A DNA stretch of 64,000 nt from Drosophila persimilis (GCF_003286085.1 NW_020825289.1:9796001-9860000); one strand, 5' to 3'; positions 21,701-34,424 are shown, numbered from the stretch's first letter. Translations and numbers: made by a program. Notes: generated by a model not told the origin, from the sequence alone.

Positions 21701-24689
21701 GGGGAGTCGTGGATTCGTGGAGTCGGGCGTCTGGTGATGGGGGTGTAGGGTGTAGGGTGTCGGGTGTCGTGTGTCGTGGGTCGGGTGTCGGGAATGTTAT
21801 GTAACCAACAAACAACATCAATTAAAATTTCAATCAGTCTTATCTCTGGGATGCAAGTCACAACATTGACACAACCACAACACTCAATATAATAAAATGT
21901 GATACAAAAAAAGTTTGTTTGTTTAAGTTTTGAGTTTTTTTTTTTTTGTTTTTTTCTCTCGACATTCGTATTGTAGGACCTGGGGGAGAGGACCTTGTAG
22001 ACTTACCGTCTGAATTTTTAATATTTTTTAAGCAAGTGGTCTCAGCCACAGAATCTTCGCTGAAACTTGGATTCATGGATTTGCCATTCTGTACTACCTC
22101 TGCAAAATTTCAAATCAAAGGTTAAACTTTCATTCCGCACACTAGGTATGCGGGTATGTACACAATATATCTCGGAGGAGGCTGTAATTGTAACTATAAC
22201 TGAAGGTGGACTACGAGTACGAGTATAGTATGTGTCAGTAAAACTTGGGTTCAAAAGACACGGTACGGACACGCTCTATGGGGTGGGGCCTTGGCTACGA
22301 AAATACATAAATCATAATTGTTGTTACAAGTGGGGAAAAATCGGCTCTACCTTCTATAGCAGTGGAACTACTTCTTCCCTCTTCTTTTTTGAGTGGATGC
22401 AGTTTTCTTTTTTGTGTTTTATCATTCTGTGTTTTATTTTCTATCAATTGTTTGTTGGTCAACTTAGGAGTTACGTTTGACTTGATTTGATTCTGGTTTA
22501 TGAGGTCATGACTTTGCACTTGGTCTAGCTGTAACTTTGGGTTCCTTTCGCACAAATCCACTGAAGCTAGTCCTAGTCTTATCTCTTTTCATACTCCCTA
22601 AAGGCAGAAAGCGATTGATTGATATTTGTGGGGTCTGAGAAGATAATTCTGTTGGTCACATAGATTAAATCCTAGTCCAAAAATGAGTATGGCAGTTGCG
22701 GCCAACAGATGACCGAAAACTAAAGATAGCTCTAATTAGTTTTTAAATAATTACGTTATTTGTAAAGACAATTAATTCATAACTAACATATTTACTCATG
22801 AACACGCTTCTGGAATGGAATCGGCAAATCAATGTCAATAATGCATACAGTCTGGCTGGAACTACTATTTATTGTTTATTGTTTGATTCAGGGCTAATTG
22901 ATTGGGCACTTCTTGAATTGAAATTGATGGCAGAGCATTGCATGCATGACGATAACAAAAAACCAACAAATTATAGAGTAAATATGTCCATCGAAACGAG
23001 TTAAGTGCATTCCATCTTTCAGTTCAAGTAACCAAAGACATATCTATAAACTGAATTCTCCCACATTTATTGGCTACTTATACTGGTTGGTTGGGGGGAG
23101 GGGGGTGTTCCTTGTCTTTAGGGGTGCTGGGGGCAGCGTAAATAGCAAAAGAAATCCTTCTTTTTGATATTGTTTGCCCTGCAAAAGTAGAGTTGGAAAG
23201 AACAACATGCACGGACTGTACAGAGCGTTTTATGGCCTTGAGCGAGCTGGAACAGCGGTTTTGTGTACTTAGGAAATGTATTGTAAATATAATAACATTT
23301 ATCGAATATTAAATGGTAGAGCTTTTCAAATTAGTTCAGCCATCGATCCGCGATCGATCCATTAGTTCCTTATAGCTACAAAACGCACTGTATCCCCATA
23401 TCCTGTTAAGCTTGGCGTGTGTGTGTGTGTGTGTGATTGATTGAGTGAGTAAGTGTGGGTTGTGTGCAAACAGAAATTTGTAATGGAATCGAAATGGGAA
23501 ACATAAACGGAGAGGAGTCGGAAATCGTTCGGCCTGCAACTTACCCAAGTTCTCGACGGATGCATTGATGTCCCGAATGGTGCGAGTGTAGCGTGTGGAG
23601 GCACGGGACGAGCCCGGGGGCTTGGACAGGCCGCTGCCATCGGCACCCGGGGTCTGGATGGTCTGGCTCTTGTGTCGCCTAATTGTGGGCAGCCGGGCCA
23701 CGAAAGATGTGTTGTGCTTAAAGCTGGAGGACGCGCGTCTGTATCGGATCAGGATGGGCGATGTTCGAGAACAGAGAATATGATAGTTTTAGTCAACACT
23801 CAGATAGTTGCAGATATCAAAAAGCTGTAGTCGAGACACACGAGTATATACATAGTATTTTAAAACTGAGAGGTAGGTTATCTGGCAAACGCAAACAGGT
23901 AGTAAGATACGAGTGAGATAGGATCGTGTGGTACAAGTGTAGGTGTAGCTGTGTGTGTTTTTGTGGGTGTGCAGACATTGAGAGGTGAGAAAGTAGGTGG
24001 TTGAGCTTTGGGTGCTACGTGCTGTGGTAAAACATTGAGGATTAATTCAAGCATTTACAATTACAATTGATGTGCGGCACTGAAGTCGGTCCGCTGCCGA
24101 CTGCGATACGTTCCCGATACCCATCCACTAGCAGATCTTATCTAAATCGAAATCATTCATGTTACTCCTCAGGTGGTGTATCCTCATTAGCTCGGATCTT
24201 CCTTAACGGATCCCTCACGCGGACTGACGGAAAAAGGATCTGATCTAGGTGTACCGGAAACGTATTCTCTTGGCTAGGATCCAGCTGAGCCGCGGCTTAG
24301 CTGAAGTGCTCAGGGTAGGGGCTGGGCTGGACTGGAAGGAGTGAGTGGGTGGGTGGGTTTCTTGGAGTAGAGGGGGACACAAACAGAGAGGGGAGCAGAG
24401 AGAGAGAGAGAGAGAATCGAATAAAAAGCATTTAGCTCATTTGGCTTCATTGAACTCACGTGTTAATTATAGTTTACACACACATTTATTTGCATTTTTA
24501 TGGAGTTGTTGTTTTTTTTTTTTGTTTTTTTGTTGGTTGAATGACCGCGCGGGCGCATGGGGCAGCAGAACACACAGAATGAGAATCAATTCGTATCACA
24601 TTGATTAATTTGACTTGGTCTTTGGGGAAAATTTCAAAAAATTAAGCATAGAATTCTTTCAAATGTAGCAGCAGTCGGAAGAGATGTAT

Positions 24690-24737
<48 letters not shown>

Positions 24738-27108
24738 CAGAGATAGAGAGAGAGAGATGGGTGCTGATGGGAGATGGTAAGTAAGCTGCGAATTATCTTG
24801 ATTTGATTCGATTGAATGTGGAGGAGCCATGTCTACTACGAATGTGAGTGCTGGGAGGGGCCGAGGAGGACCACCGCCCGTAACAGGATGATTCGGCAAT
24901 TTGCTGGCTGAGTCTTTGCTTTAAATTGTGGTGTTTGGTTTTTGATATGGTTATCAGGTTTTACCTATATTCACTTATGTTTTTTAATAATCGCTCCCAG
25001 TTTTCAGAACTGAAAATGTTTACAAAAATTATATTATCGATGGAAAGAAATTAAATTATATTCGTAAAAACTTAAGTGGTTAATCGGTTGGCGAGCGGAT
25101 AGGCGCAAACAGACAGAGAGACAAAGAGAGAGAGGGGGGGTTGGGCGGTTAGAGGGAGAGAGAGAGAGAGAGATGGTGGCAGTCGAGTGGGCGTTGATCG
25201 GGGAGCACACAAGATAAAGATACGCTATATGTATATGTATAGATATGTATATCTCTAATAGTTCTACCCATGCTGGGTGTTTCTAGTTTATTGGGTTGCG
25301 TTTCGCTTTTTGTACAATTTGGATTATTTCTGTTTCAAAAATTGGTTTCATGAGCTGCAGATTGGCGGGTTCTCTGATTGTTCTACGACACGTTTCACCT
25401 CAGCAGCTCGTGAACCAATTTTCTATATTGTTATACACACGAATGCAGTTTTGTGTCAATTGTTTGTGTGTGTGTGTGTTTGTGAGTGGTGTGTGTGTGT
25501 GTGTGAATAATCTGTGTCTATACAAAGGTCAATCCACTTCTCATCCGCGAAATATCCCTGAATACAAACAAAGGTCCATCTGCGGACTTGTGCAAAAATA
25601 CTTACGAAGCCGGCGGACTGGGCAGAGCCACCTGGTGTATCTTCCACGTGGCCACAGACACGGAATGCTCATCGGACGCATAGCACCGCCACACGGCCTG
25701 GATGAGTGTGGCCGCCGGCTGGCGCCGTCGGATCATGTGCTTCTGTCGCTGCTGCTGCTGCACCTTCAGTGCAAAGCCGCTGCCCAGGATTCCCTGCGGA
25801 AGGAAGTCGGTCGGTCGGGTCAGCACAGGAAGCAGGACCCACAAAAACGGGCAAACAGGATGCCATTCAATATGGATTATGGACTTACCGCCGGCAGAGC
25901 GAAAAACGAGATGCCCAGGAGGGCGCAACAGGAGGCAATCAGCTTGCCCTGCCAGGTGATGGGCACCATGTCGCCGTAGCCCACCGTGCACAGTGTGATC
26001 TGTGGGGATATGTCGGGCGGAATAAGTGATGGTACAGTGGGGGAAGGGAAAGGGGGGCCTTTGAACCTACCACACCCCACCAGAGGGCCTGTGCAAAGTT
26101 GCTGAACTTGTCGTTGACATCCTTCTCCCACATGTAGACCAGGAATGATGCAAAGATTAGACCTAAGAATCCTATATACATGGTTGTGATCAGCTCCTGC
26201 AATGCAGACGAATCGGTAAAAATACATGTGCCGTTAGGGGAGGCGTTAGCGGATCGGCCCACCTGTCTGTGTGCGTATACAACCGAACCGAGGAGCTTCC
26301 AGGTGCCTCCACGACGATCCATGCGCACCATGCGCAGTATCTGAAAGAACCGCAGGCCTCGCAACGCGCTCGTGGCGAACACCTGGCCCGAAGTGCCCAT
26401 GCCTAATACTACAATTGAGGCTAAAATGGTGACAATATCTGAAAAGCACACAGAGACCTTGGTCCTCAGATAGTCCTTCTTTTAGTCGCTCTCCAGCTCC
26501 ACTCACCTATAATACAAAATGGTCTCTTTACGAACTTCAGACGCCCCAGGCAGCCCTGGTAGCGCGACCGGCAGCCCGACGACCATAGTCGGGCACCGAA
26601 CTCCATCGTAAACCAGATGACAACCAGGATCTCCATCCGAAAGAGAATGTACACGGCGTCGTCCTCGTACTCCTTGATGGTGGAAAACACGCTCAGGGCG
26701 AGGCATGTGAACACCATCAGGAATCTGAAAGGACAAGGTTACTACCAGATCCACTAGGCATCCGCTATCCGCTCACTTACACCATCACATGGTAAAAGAT
26801 GGCATGCAGGCCGCGCGGACGCTCCAGGAAGTTGTAGAGGCGACTCTGGAGACGCCGGTAACGAACATCGCGGCGAGAGCCGCGATTGTAGTTCAGCGGC
26901 TTCCCTAGGAGTGACATTCGCGGTTGCAGGTTTCTTTCCGAGTTTGGCCCACCCGGTCTACATTTCCTGTAAGCGAAGAGAACGAAAGGATCACCATTAA
27001 CATCAATAGGCATTGAAACCAGTCACATATATTATTATATATCAGCAAGAAGTACCCCTTGTACCCCCGGATGTCGTAGAATGCATAAATATCGTTGTCG
27101 GGATCCAT
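18726..27108 (-). CDS. KCNQ: KCNQ (Kv7) voltage-gated potassium channel, complete
   Basis: M-current type K+ channel alpha subunit. The exons, 5' to 3', are 27108-27056, 26966-26781, 26724-26507, 26438-26263, 26196-26071, 25999-25889, 25793-25606, 23738-23545, 22099-22007, 20596-20526, 20428-20344, 20222-20180, 20107-20011, 19943-19593, 19531-19428, 19364-19249, 19088-18874 and 18812-18726. The 2514 nt give 837 aa with phases consistent throughout. S1-S6 lie within residues about 85-290. S4 has R179, R182, Q185, R188 and R191, with the Gln typical of KCNQ. The filter is TVGYGD at 258-263. The IQ calmodulin site (helix A) is near 321, helix B near 459-490, and the coiled-coil assembly region about 502-570. 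A variable Ser/Thr-rich and acidic tail follows. The ATG at 27108 opens MDPDNDIY; further 5' untranslated exons are likely. The last exon is the least certain: without the final splice the protein would end [12 protein letters not shown]. Confidence 0.92.
18756..18761 (-). terminator. KCNQ: AATAAA polyadenylation hexamer inside last KCNQ coding exon
   Basis: On the minus strand AATAAA lies about 30 nt before the predicted TAG at 18726-18728. If used for cleavage it would cut close to that stop. This leaves open whether the alternative stop near 18835 (unspliced last intron) is the main one. It is conserved in copy 1. Confidence 0.35.
21068..21615 (-). CDS. KCNQ: Optional KCNQ exon (alternative insert or alternative C-terminus)
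   Basis: Between KCNQ exons 9 and 10 of the main model is a long open segment with a good acceptor (CACTTAG) at 21616. Its phase matches the phase-1 donor of the 22099-22007 exon. It is open for about 180 codons to a TAG at 21068 and encodes a Ser/Pro-rich region (for example [11 protein letters not shown]). Skipping it keeps frame, because the 22099-22007 and 20596-20526 exons are phase compatible. If it ends at an internal phase-1 GT it is a cassette insert. If read to its stop, the channel would lack helix B and the assembly domain. Copy 1 keeps it open at 8033-7486 with a Leu/Gly change near the end. No downstream donor is convincing. Confidence 0.55.
24397..25174. repeat. GA-rich microsatellites in KCNQ intron
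   Basis: Runs of (GA)n at 24397-24415, 24690-24757 and 25107-25174 lie in the 1.9-kb intron between the KCNQ exons 25793-25606 and 23738-23545. Runs of this kind can bind GAGA factor. A TG run at 23419-23434 is in the next intron. Confidence 0.85.
25468..25505. repeat. TG microsatellite
   Basis: Interrupted (TG)n run in the same KCNQ intron, just downstream of the donor of exon 25793-25606 in transcript order. Confidence 0.85.
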
Positions 27109-28744
27109 TCTGGTCTCATTCCACACCACTTCACTCTCAAAACGCTGTTAAAAACACTCCCGCCACGTCTGATCGCAACGGCACTCGATCCGCAACTCGA
27201 TCGACGGTTGAGTGAGTCCCCAGTTAAAAAACCTTCCCTTCCTTAACATCGAGACATCCAAAACCCTCATGTGTAAATTTTATTAATTATCTACATAAAC
27301 AGTTTTTATTCCACACACCTTGCATTTTATGACCAGGCTAGATCTACGCAGACCTTTATTTGATTTTATTTTGATATATACCGTATAATACCTACAAAAC
27401 GTTTACATGTATGTACACTGTACGTTGTATATGTATGTATGTACGTTTGTGGAAGTATATTGCACCTCGTCATCAAACAACTGTCATAAAAATTGGCGGA
27501 TTTTAGCGTTTTGGGGTCTCTTTCGGTGTGTCTTCGTGGGCGGGTCAGGCTCACTCCAGTCACGATCTGTCGACTTTGTCTTCGCCCAACGTGCTGCCAA
27601 ACGATCGCACGTCATTAGCATTGAACGAGTACTCCCATTTGGCGAGCATAGTACTCCCTCCATAGACAAGGCAAATATGGGAGAGTTTGGCCAACGGTTT
27701 GGGGTGTGTGTGCACCTCAATTGGGAAAATTACCAAAGAATCGTGGGAAAGTTCTAACCAGCTGGGATCTGATTCTTAGGAAATTCTGCACATTAGCAGC
27801 TAACTTTGGCAACTACACTGAGCGAAACGCATGATAAGGCATATGTTATGATGAGTAATGAAATGGAATCAGTATTTTATCTCGAAACAGTCCTCTAAAA
27901 TTAAGCTTGTACTATTAACAATCTTATCTTAGCCTGGAAAGACTCGTAACTAGTATTGTTTCTTCTACTTGTGCTTCTTTTTACCTTTGAGACAGCTCTT
28001 GAGCGAGTTTTTCTAATGGATGCTCGTAAGAATACTGATCCCAGATCTTTTTATGGCTTATCTTATTGATCCTAATTAGAAAGATACGAGCAGCTCCCCC
28101 ACAAAATCGTATGCCTGATTTACTCTCATTCTAAATGGTTAAATTAAACAATCAGCACAAAGCATTTACTATTCTGCTAACTATATGTGGGAAGCGAAGC
28201 AGCGGAGAGAGAGCCAGTTCCAAGCTTATTTGGAAACCGCTTTTCAAAGCTCTGACTCGCTCTGAAAGCTCCCCCGCAGACAAGCACACAAGCACACGGG
28301 CAGAGTGTCGTGACCCTTTGTGTGCGTTTGTTTTGATTCTGCACTGAACTGAGTCTCAGTCATATCTTAGGCCCCCAAAAAGTACTCCTCTCTCCAATAG
28401 ACGACACCATCGTTTGGGGCATTGTTGAGTGCAGAGCAGAGACGGGTAGGAAGTTTTTGTAAAATTGTTTAATGCATTTTTTATGGGCTTAGGTTAGGCA
28501 GTAATTAAAATATTTGTATGTATGTATGTGTGTATGTGCACCTTGTAATGCTTGCTCGGCCGCCTATGAATGTATTGTATTTACAGTAGCTTGTCGGGGG
28601 AGAACCGAGAATATAATGATAGAAATAAACATACATTAAATATAAATGGATCATATATGGTTGTGTATCCGCAATGACACAAGATCACAAGTTGTAGCAC
28701 CAGGCCGGGCCTCCTTTCGTTCGTTCCGCTGCATGATGGGGACA
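27109..28744. other. Intergenic: KCNQ 5' side and TBCEL 3' side
   Basis: No coding region is supported. On the minus strand an acceptor-like TTTTTAACAG lies about 50 nt upstream of the KCNQ ATG, which suggests a spliced 5' untranslated exon farther right. The right part holds the 3' untranslated region of the TBCEL gene, including ATGT microsatellite repeats near 28515. Confidence 0.5.
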
Positions 28745-30145
28745 TCACTTCTTGGCGTCGATGATGATCTCATCGCCCGACTGGATGTTGTAGCTGTACA
28801 GCTTCTTGTTGGGGAAGCGCATCTCCTCGGGCCCGAACTCCTTGTAGTCCTGGTCCAGGTAGAAGAGGCGCATCTTGTTGGGCGGCAGGTTGACCAACTT
28901 CTCCAGTTTGGCCTTCAGGTCGTTCACCGTCAGATATATGTCCACAAATCGGCTCTCGCGCAACTCGCCATAGTTGAAGATGACCTTGACGCGTTTGTCC
29001 GGCTTCAGGCTGACATCGACCAGGGGGTCCAGCTTTCCGTGCACCTGGAGCAGCTCCTTGTACCGGGCCGGGCGCTCGGCCTCCGGCTTGTCCATATAGT
29101 GACGGACGAAGGCGCGCTCTGCATCGATGCGCTCGTCCGTGCCGATCTTGCCACCGCCGTTAAGCATCTCCACGTTGGGCAGCCGGGCTATCAGCAGCTG
29201 ACGTCGCTCGTGCTCTGTGCACTCCAGATTCTCCCACAGCGGCCAGTGCTTGACCCGGAGGTTCTGCAGCTGCTGGAATTTGGCCAGCTCGTCGATGGCA
29301 CTCCAGCAATTAAGCTGAGCGGAGCTCAGATTCAGCAGCTTCAGGCTGGGGAAGTACTTGTGGGAGTCGCAGTCCCGGCTCTCCTCGGCCTGCAGCGACC
29401 GGATGGGACAGTCGGCCAGGACCAGGGCCTCCAGGTTGGGGAAGAGACGACCCAGCCGACATATCTCCTGCCAGTGCTCGATGGGATTGCCTGTGAAATG
29501 CAGTGTCTTCAGGGCGGGATGGGCTTTGGTGATTCTCCTCTTCTCCTTCGGGCAGTCGCACTGGCCGGCCTCACCATCCTCCTGCAGTCGTCGCTCCGCC
29601 TCCTCGGCGTCGATCAGGACATTCGTGTAGTTGTTCAGGCTCAGGTGCAGCTCCTGCAGCACCGGCAGGTTCTGGAGCAGCGCGTCCACGCACTGCCAGT
29701 CCAGGTAGGTGCCGTTGAGCACCAGACTCTTCAGGTTGATGACAGGAGCCTCCGCCAGGGATCTGAGCGGACTGCCCAACTGGTTCTTGCTAAGGTTGAG
29801 GAACTCGATGCGCGGCATGTGCTTCAGGATGTTGAACACCTCCTGCCAGTCGCTGAGCTTGTTCTGGGCCAGGTCCAGCTCCCGCACGCGCTGGCACTTC
29901 TCCTGGATGCTCTCGAAGTCGCCCGCCGAATCAATGTCGCAGTCGTTCAGCACAAGCAGTGCAGGCACGCTGGTCAGGGGCGAGAGGCGCGGAATGAAGA
30001 TGGAGAACTCCATCCGGCCGCCGCACTTGGTCACCGTAAAGTCGTTGGGCAGGTCCGCGCGCTTGTGCAGCTCCGGCTCGTGGGCGTTCTCGAACTCGCA
30101 CTCCGAGAAGTACTTGCGCTCCAGCGCCTCCAGCAACGAGGGCAT
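28745..30145 (-). CDS. mlt: Tubulin-folding cofactor E-like protein (TBCEL, mulet orthologue)
   Basis: Single-exon gene of 466 aa. TBCEL proteins act in the cytoplasm to destabilise tubulin and microtubules; in D. melanogaster the orthologue mulet is needed for sperm individualisation. The start is MPSLLEALERKYF at 30145; an in-frame TTG extension upstream is ignored because it lacks an ATG. Leucine-rich repeats run from about residue 70 to 290 (for example LDLAQNKLSDW, LNLSKNQLGS, LHFTGNPIEHW). An LRR-cap-like segment follows, then a C-terminal ubiquitin-like domain at residues 386-466 ending GDEIIIDAKK. There is no N-terminal CAP-Gly domain, which separates TBCEL from TBCE. Codon use is very GC-rich in the third position, which opens a spurious 558-codon frame on the other strand. 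Confidence 0.92.
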   Translation of the reverse strand: MPSLLEALERKYFSECEFENAHEPELHKRADLPNDFTVTKCGGRMEFSIFIPRLSPLTSVPALLVLNDCDIDSAGDFESIQEKCQRVRELDLAQNKLSDWQEVFNILKHMPRIEFLNLSKNQLGSPLRSLAEAPVINLKSLVLNGTYLDWQCVDALLQNLPVLQELHLSLNNYTNVLIDAEEAERRLQEDGEAGQCDCPKEKRRITKAHPALKTLHFTGNPIEHWQEICRLGRLFPNLEALVLADCPIRSLQAEESRDCDSHKYFPSLKLLNLSSAQLNCWSAIDELAKFQQLQNLRVKHWPLWENLECTEHERRQLLIARLPNVEMLNGGGKIGTDERIDAERAFVRHYMDKPEAERPARYKELLQVHGKLDPLVDVSLKPDKRVKVIFNYGELRESRFVDIYLTVNDLKAKLEKLVNLPPNKMRLFYLDQDYKEFGPEEMRFPNKKLYSYNIQSGDEIIIDAKK

Positions 30146-33100
30146 TTTGATGCTGTTGCTGCTCTGGCTGCCAGGCACTTGCAATTATGTAAATTTGTTG
30201 AATCGGGCAGCTTCTGTGGCTTCTTTAGACTCTTCTCATCCAAAGCGTTGCAGATTTCGCCTATTGATTTTCAGCTCTCATTTATTTCTATATTTGCCTC
30301 AAAACTGCTTTTGTCTGTGTGATGCAATCCACTTTTGCGCAGTTGCAGTCTTCATTGATTTTAAACAAATTATTGCGCACGTTTCGCGTTTGTTGTAATT
30401 GCGCACTTAGTTGAGTCTTTTTCTGTGGTCTGTGGATGGAGCCAAAGATTCGTAACAAAGAAACCAAAAGTGCGTGCAAGCACAGTTACTAATTCCAGTC
30501 CAGTCCGCGACGGACAAAGCCAGGGGTCTCCAATGGGCCAATGGGTCTGGTCTGGTCTGGTCTGTCTCTCTCCGCTGCTGGCCTTAGATGCGTTTTCCCT
30601 TCGCTTAACCTTTGTTTCTGTTTCTGTTTTTGTTGCTGTAGCTGTAGCTGTAGTTGCTTCCTCTCTGGTCGCGTCCCGTGTCGTCGATGTCCGCTCGCAG
30701 TGCCACCAAATGTTCAAATGAATCCACCAACCACTGAGAAGAGAACCACCACGCGAACTCCAACAAGCAGTCGACGTGTGTGTACGTGAGTCTCTGTGTA
30801 TGTGTGAGTGGTCGTGCTGTATTCCGATTCTGGCCTGTTCAGTGCTGCTTTTGTGTGTAGGTCGCTCGACATGCGCACAGGGGCGGCTGCAGTTGCTCTC
30901 GGGTGCCGCGAACAATTTAGAATTTGGTGTTGCTCGAGCTCAAAAGTGCACAATAAGTTCTCGTCTGGCTTTATATCCAATGGTATTCAACTATGTTTCT
31001 AATCAGACAAGAACCTACATAAATATGAATTTCGAAGAGGCCAGGAATACTTAAACAGGGACACTATTCTCCCGACGACTGTGTATTGTTTGTGAATTTA
31101 GCCTAGCCCCAGTTTAGGGCCCCGTAGTCGGCGCTGTCTGCCTGCTTCTCATGTAAATGCTCTGACAGCGACCTTGCCGATAAAAATAAATATGCTCAAT
31201 TACGAAATTTGTTTCAAACTGAAAACACAAATTATTTGTTTGACTGCTTTCGCTTTTTGGGGCACAAATAGAATACAGAGCAGAGCAGAGCAGAGCAGAA
31301 TATTATTGAAAATACACATTTATAATGACCTTGTCCCATGCACTTGGCAGCGGCCCTAGCAAAATATTCTGGCAGCTGTCAAATTGGGCGCGAGGCCCTC
31401 CATCGAAAGTGAGTTCGCCTCTGTGGAGCTGTGAGGAAAACCAGTTATAAAGTCAATGGTCATGCCACAGTAGGTACCCCGTACAAGTGACAGGTTACAC
31501 GCTACTTCTCGCCGTTGATTTTGATTGACAGTCGCAATTGCAAATGGGGCGAACTGCAAATATTCATAAGTACTTCTAAATTTATTTGTCCTTGGCTCTC
31601 ATATGGGATTACATGTGTATCAGTCGCTGAGGTTACCGTAACCACTCAATGGGGTTTCACTTTGCCGACAGCTTGAAAGGTGCGCAATAAATAAGCCATC
31701 CATAGGAAGAGCGAGAGCGAGAGAGATAGAGTGCGAGTGCGAGTGCGAGAGAAGTGAAGAGAGAGCGCGCGCGCCAATTTACAAAGCTCTCGCGCACACA
31801 GCTGTGCTTTGTTGTCTCGCTACTAATGCTGTTTCCACATGCAAACACGTACATTAGAGCGTAAGGGGTTGACAGGGGAAGGAAATGAATGGGGTCTCAT
31901 ATGTTTGTTTGCTCTTAGAAATAAAATTACGCAGCACTTTGCAGAGCACAGCTGATTGTGTTTGGCCAGGAAAGCTCCTCTGGCTCTGGCTCTTGCTCTC
32001 CCACTCCGATGATGGTGCCGTGAGCTTTCACGCCATGTGCAGTGCATTCTATCGACCCAAACAGATGGCAGCACTGGCAGGCAGGCGTCGATTGTCATTG
32101 TTGTAGATGGGCTTTTTTTCTGGCGTTGGGGGGCGTTATAAATTTGATTTGCACAAAGCGTACCGTTTGATGCCGAGCTACACCGAAGGTTTTGTTGTTG
32201 CCACCGCTACGCTCTGCTGAAGTCAATTTGCAAATATTTCGCTGTGCACACATCCATAAATATGGCTCATAGATAAATGTATTTGCACACCCACACTGGT
32301 GCACCCAAATCTACGGGCAATATCTTGGACTGACAGCTTGTTGCAAATTGCTGAATACCTGAGCAGGGTTCAATCAGTTTTATCAACAATGTTGTTCATT
32401 TTGTTCCACCCCCCTCTCTTAGCCCACTCACAGTTTGATATCCTGCAAAAAATTTCAGGCTGGGGGATGGACTAGTTAAATTCCTGTAACTTTAGAGGGG
32501 AAGAATTCCCGATTTACCTTCAGTACCTCTTCGGGGATGACGGTTCTGAAATATGTAGTTCGAAAAGTTTTTTATTGGTTCTACACTCGAAAACAAGTTG
32601 AAGGGGAATGCTATTGGTTTGAGAATGTTGTTCCTCCTTCAATACTTGGAGACTTGGAAGGAATACCTTTGGTAATTCCAATTTGCCAGATAGGAACACT
32701 GCTTTGGTATTTATTATAGACATGAAGGGAGACAATTCCCGTGGTATTATTTGCCAATAATATTCTAAGCTGCCAAAATGTAATCAAAGATCTCCCCTAT
32801 TTCCCATGGTTCTATGAGGAAAATCTACTAGCATCCTTGTGACGTGAGAGCCCCGTTTTACCAGATTTGATCCGATTGATGGTGCTTTTAACCCCAGAAG
32901 TCAATCACTTAAGTATGAATCAACCTGTCCCCAAGACAGATGCGGATTCATTCGAGCATCTATCAAGCCATCAATTATGTCGTCGAACCACATCGCTCAT
33001 TAGCTCTTTGTACACTAGAGTACATGCATAGACACAAATAAGCGCATGTGTGTGCAGATATAGCCGCCCGGCATATCCCCTCCACCCAGAAGGGGGACTT

Positions 33101-33847
33101 TCTTTCTATATTTAACCAAAATCGTTTGGAATTTTGCTTCTAAGCTTGTCGGCATTTCATACATACAAACGTATGAGAATTTCAAAAATATATATAATTT
33201 CTGCTGCTGTTTTTGCTGTTGTTGGCTCTGGGCGTCGGGTTTTTCCCCGTCTCTAGTTCAACCGACAAAGCAGGGCAACAAATAAGCCATTTGTCAATAT
33301 AATTTTCATTTGTCATGGGTCAGGGCCCCCCAGCGACTTTTCACCGCTGACAGGGCTCGACACCGGCTCACTCCTGGACCACAGATCAACATCATATATC
33401 ATATATCATTTAGAATTTATTATTTTCTGATCTACATACATGTCTAGGTTCCCCGTTGATTTGACTTTATTGGGTTTATTATTTCCACGAAGATGAATGG
33501 ATGCGTTTTCGTGTAATTAGGAACTCTCGGCTGTTGTTGTTTTGCAGCGATATAAATATTTCTTTATTGCTGGTGGATTGTTTACATGTGGGGCATGTAC
33601 AAAGGCCCAGTATAATCCATCCCATACCATCGAAATTTCGAATCGATTGCGTCAATAAATGCAAAAACTAAAATCTAGCTGCCCGGCGGCACTGACACTG
33701 TTGTTGCCACTGTTCTTGCCTGCTGCTCGTAAAGTTCTAAAAATTGTTCGGGTGTCTGCGACGTTTAACGACTTTAAGCAGAATGGCACACCAGAACCTC
33801 AGAGAGCATAAACACACTGTCGAGATGCTAGATGGACCAGTACCCCC

Positions 33848-33886
33848 CTGCTTTGCGCTGCTTTGCCCTGCTTTGCACTGCTTTGT
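33848..33886. repeat. 10-bp tandem repeat (CTGCTTTGCN)
   Basis: Four head-to-tail units of CTGCTTTGC plus one variable base. Confidence 0.85.
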
Positions 33887-34424
33887 CTTTGTCTCGGTGA
33901 AAGTCTAGACAGTTTTTGAATTATTGCACCTTACCCACCAACGTTGTTAACAGCATCTCTGTGTCTGGGCCCTGGAATCGGCTGAAGCCCTGCGTATGAG
34001 TAATTTGGTTATTATGATCCGCCCTGTGCCGCATTTCAAATGAGGTCTGCGAGACCGTTTTAGCGGCTTTGAAATACGTCTGAGAGGTCGGTCGGTGACA
34101 TATTTCTCCGATGGGAAACTTTGCTCGTAAGTTCTGTGAGAATTCGCAGAGTGACAGGCGAATCGAACAATAATAAAAACTTTTTTGGCGATAAGGAGAA
34201 CAAAAAATGGTTTAAATGATTGACTGTTGACTGTTGGGTATTTTTGCTATTGCTGTTGCTGGAACGGCGCTGACAAGCCAATATTCAGTTTATTGCCTTC
34301 CCGTCTCATGACTTCCCCGCTGCTCGATAAGAATTTTCAGTTTTTAACTCAATTTTTACCCTGTGGCTTTTATGGTTGCCAGCTTCACGCTTCGACTAAT
34401 TCTGTTTCGCACGCCGCGCCGGGA

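Larger units (their letters stand above)
9541..23116 (+). repeat. Inferred full tandem-duplication unit (copy 2), 13,576 bp
   Basis: The homologous part visible in both copies is 13595-23116. Copy 1 ends at 9540, and the final offset between copies equals the distance 9541-23116. A head-to-tail tandem duplication with its seam at 9540/9541 explains both facts. The unit would then also include the nuclease gene and the first half of Or46a (9541-13594), and a second copy of these should lie just left of the window. That last step is inference. A wrongly joined second haplotype in the assembly would give the same picture. Confidence 0.7.

Noticed and set aside
24790..24890. Possible extra Ser-rich KCNQ exon on the minus strand
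   Set aside because: An acceptor in the right phase exists, but no donor of matching phase and strength follows, and joining the flanking exons directly already gives a good channel sequence.
28646..30322. 558-codon plus-strand open frame covering TBCEL
   Set aside because: It is exactly antisense to the clear TBCEL coding exon, is Leu/Val/Gln-rich without a family motif, and arises from GC-rich third positions on the coding strand.
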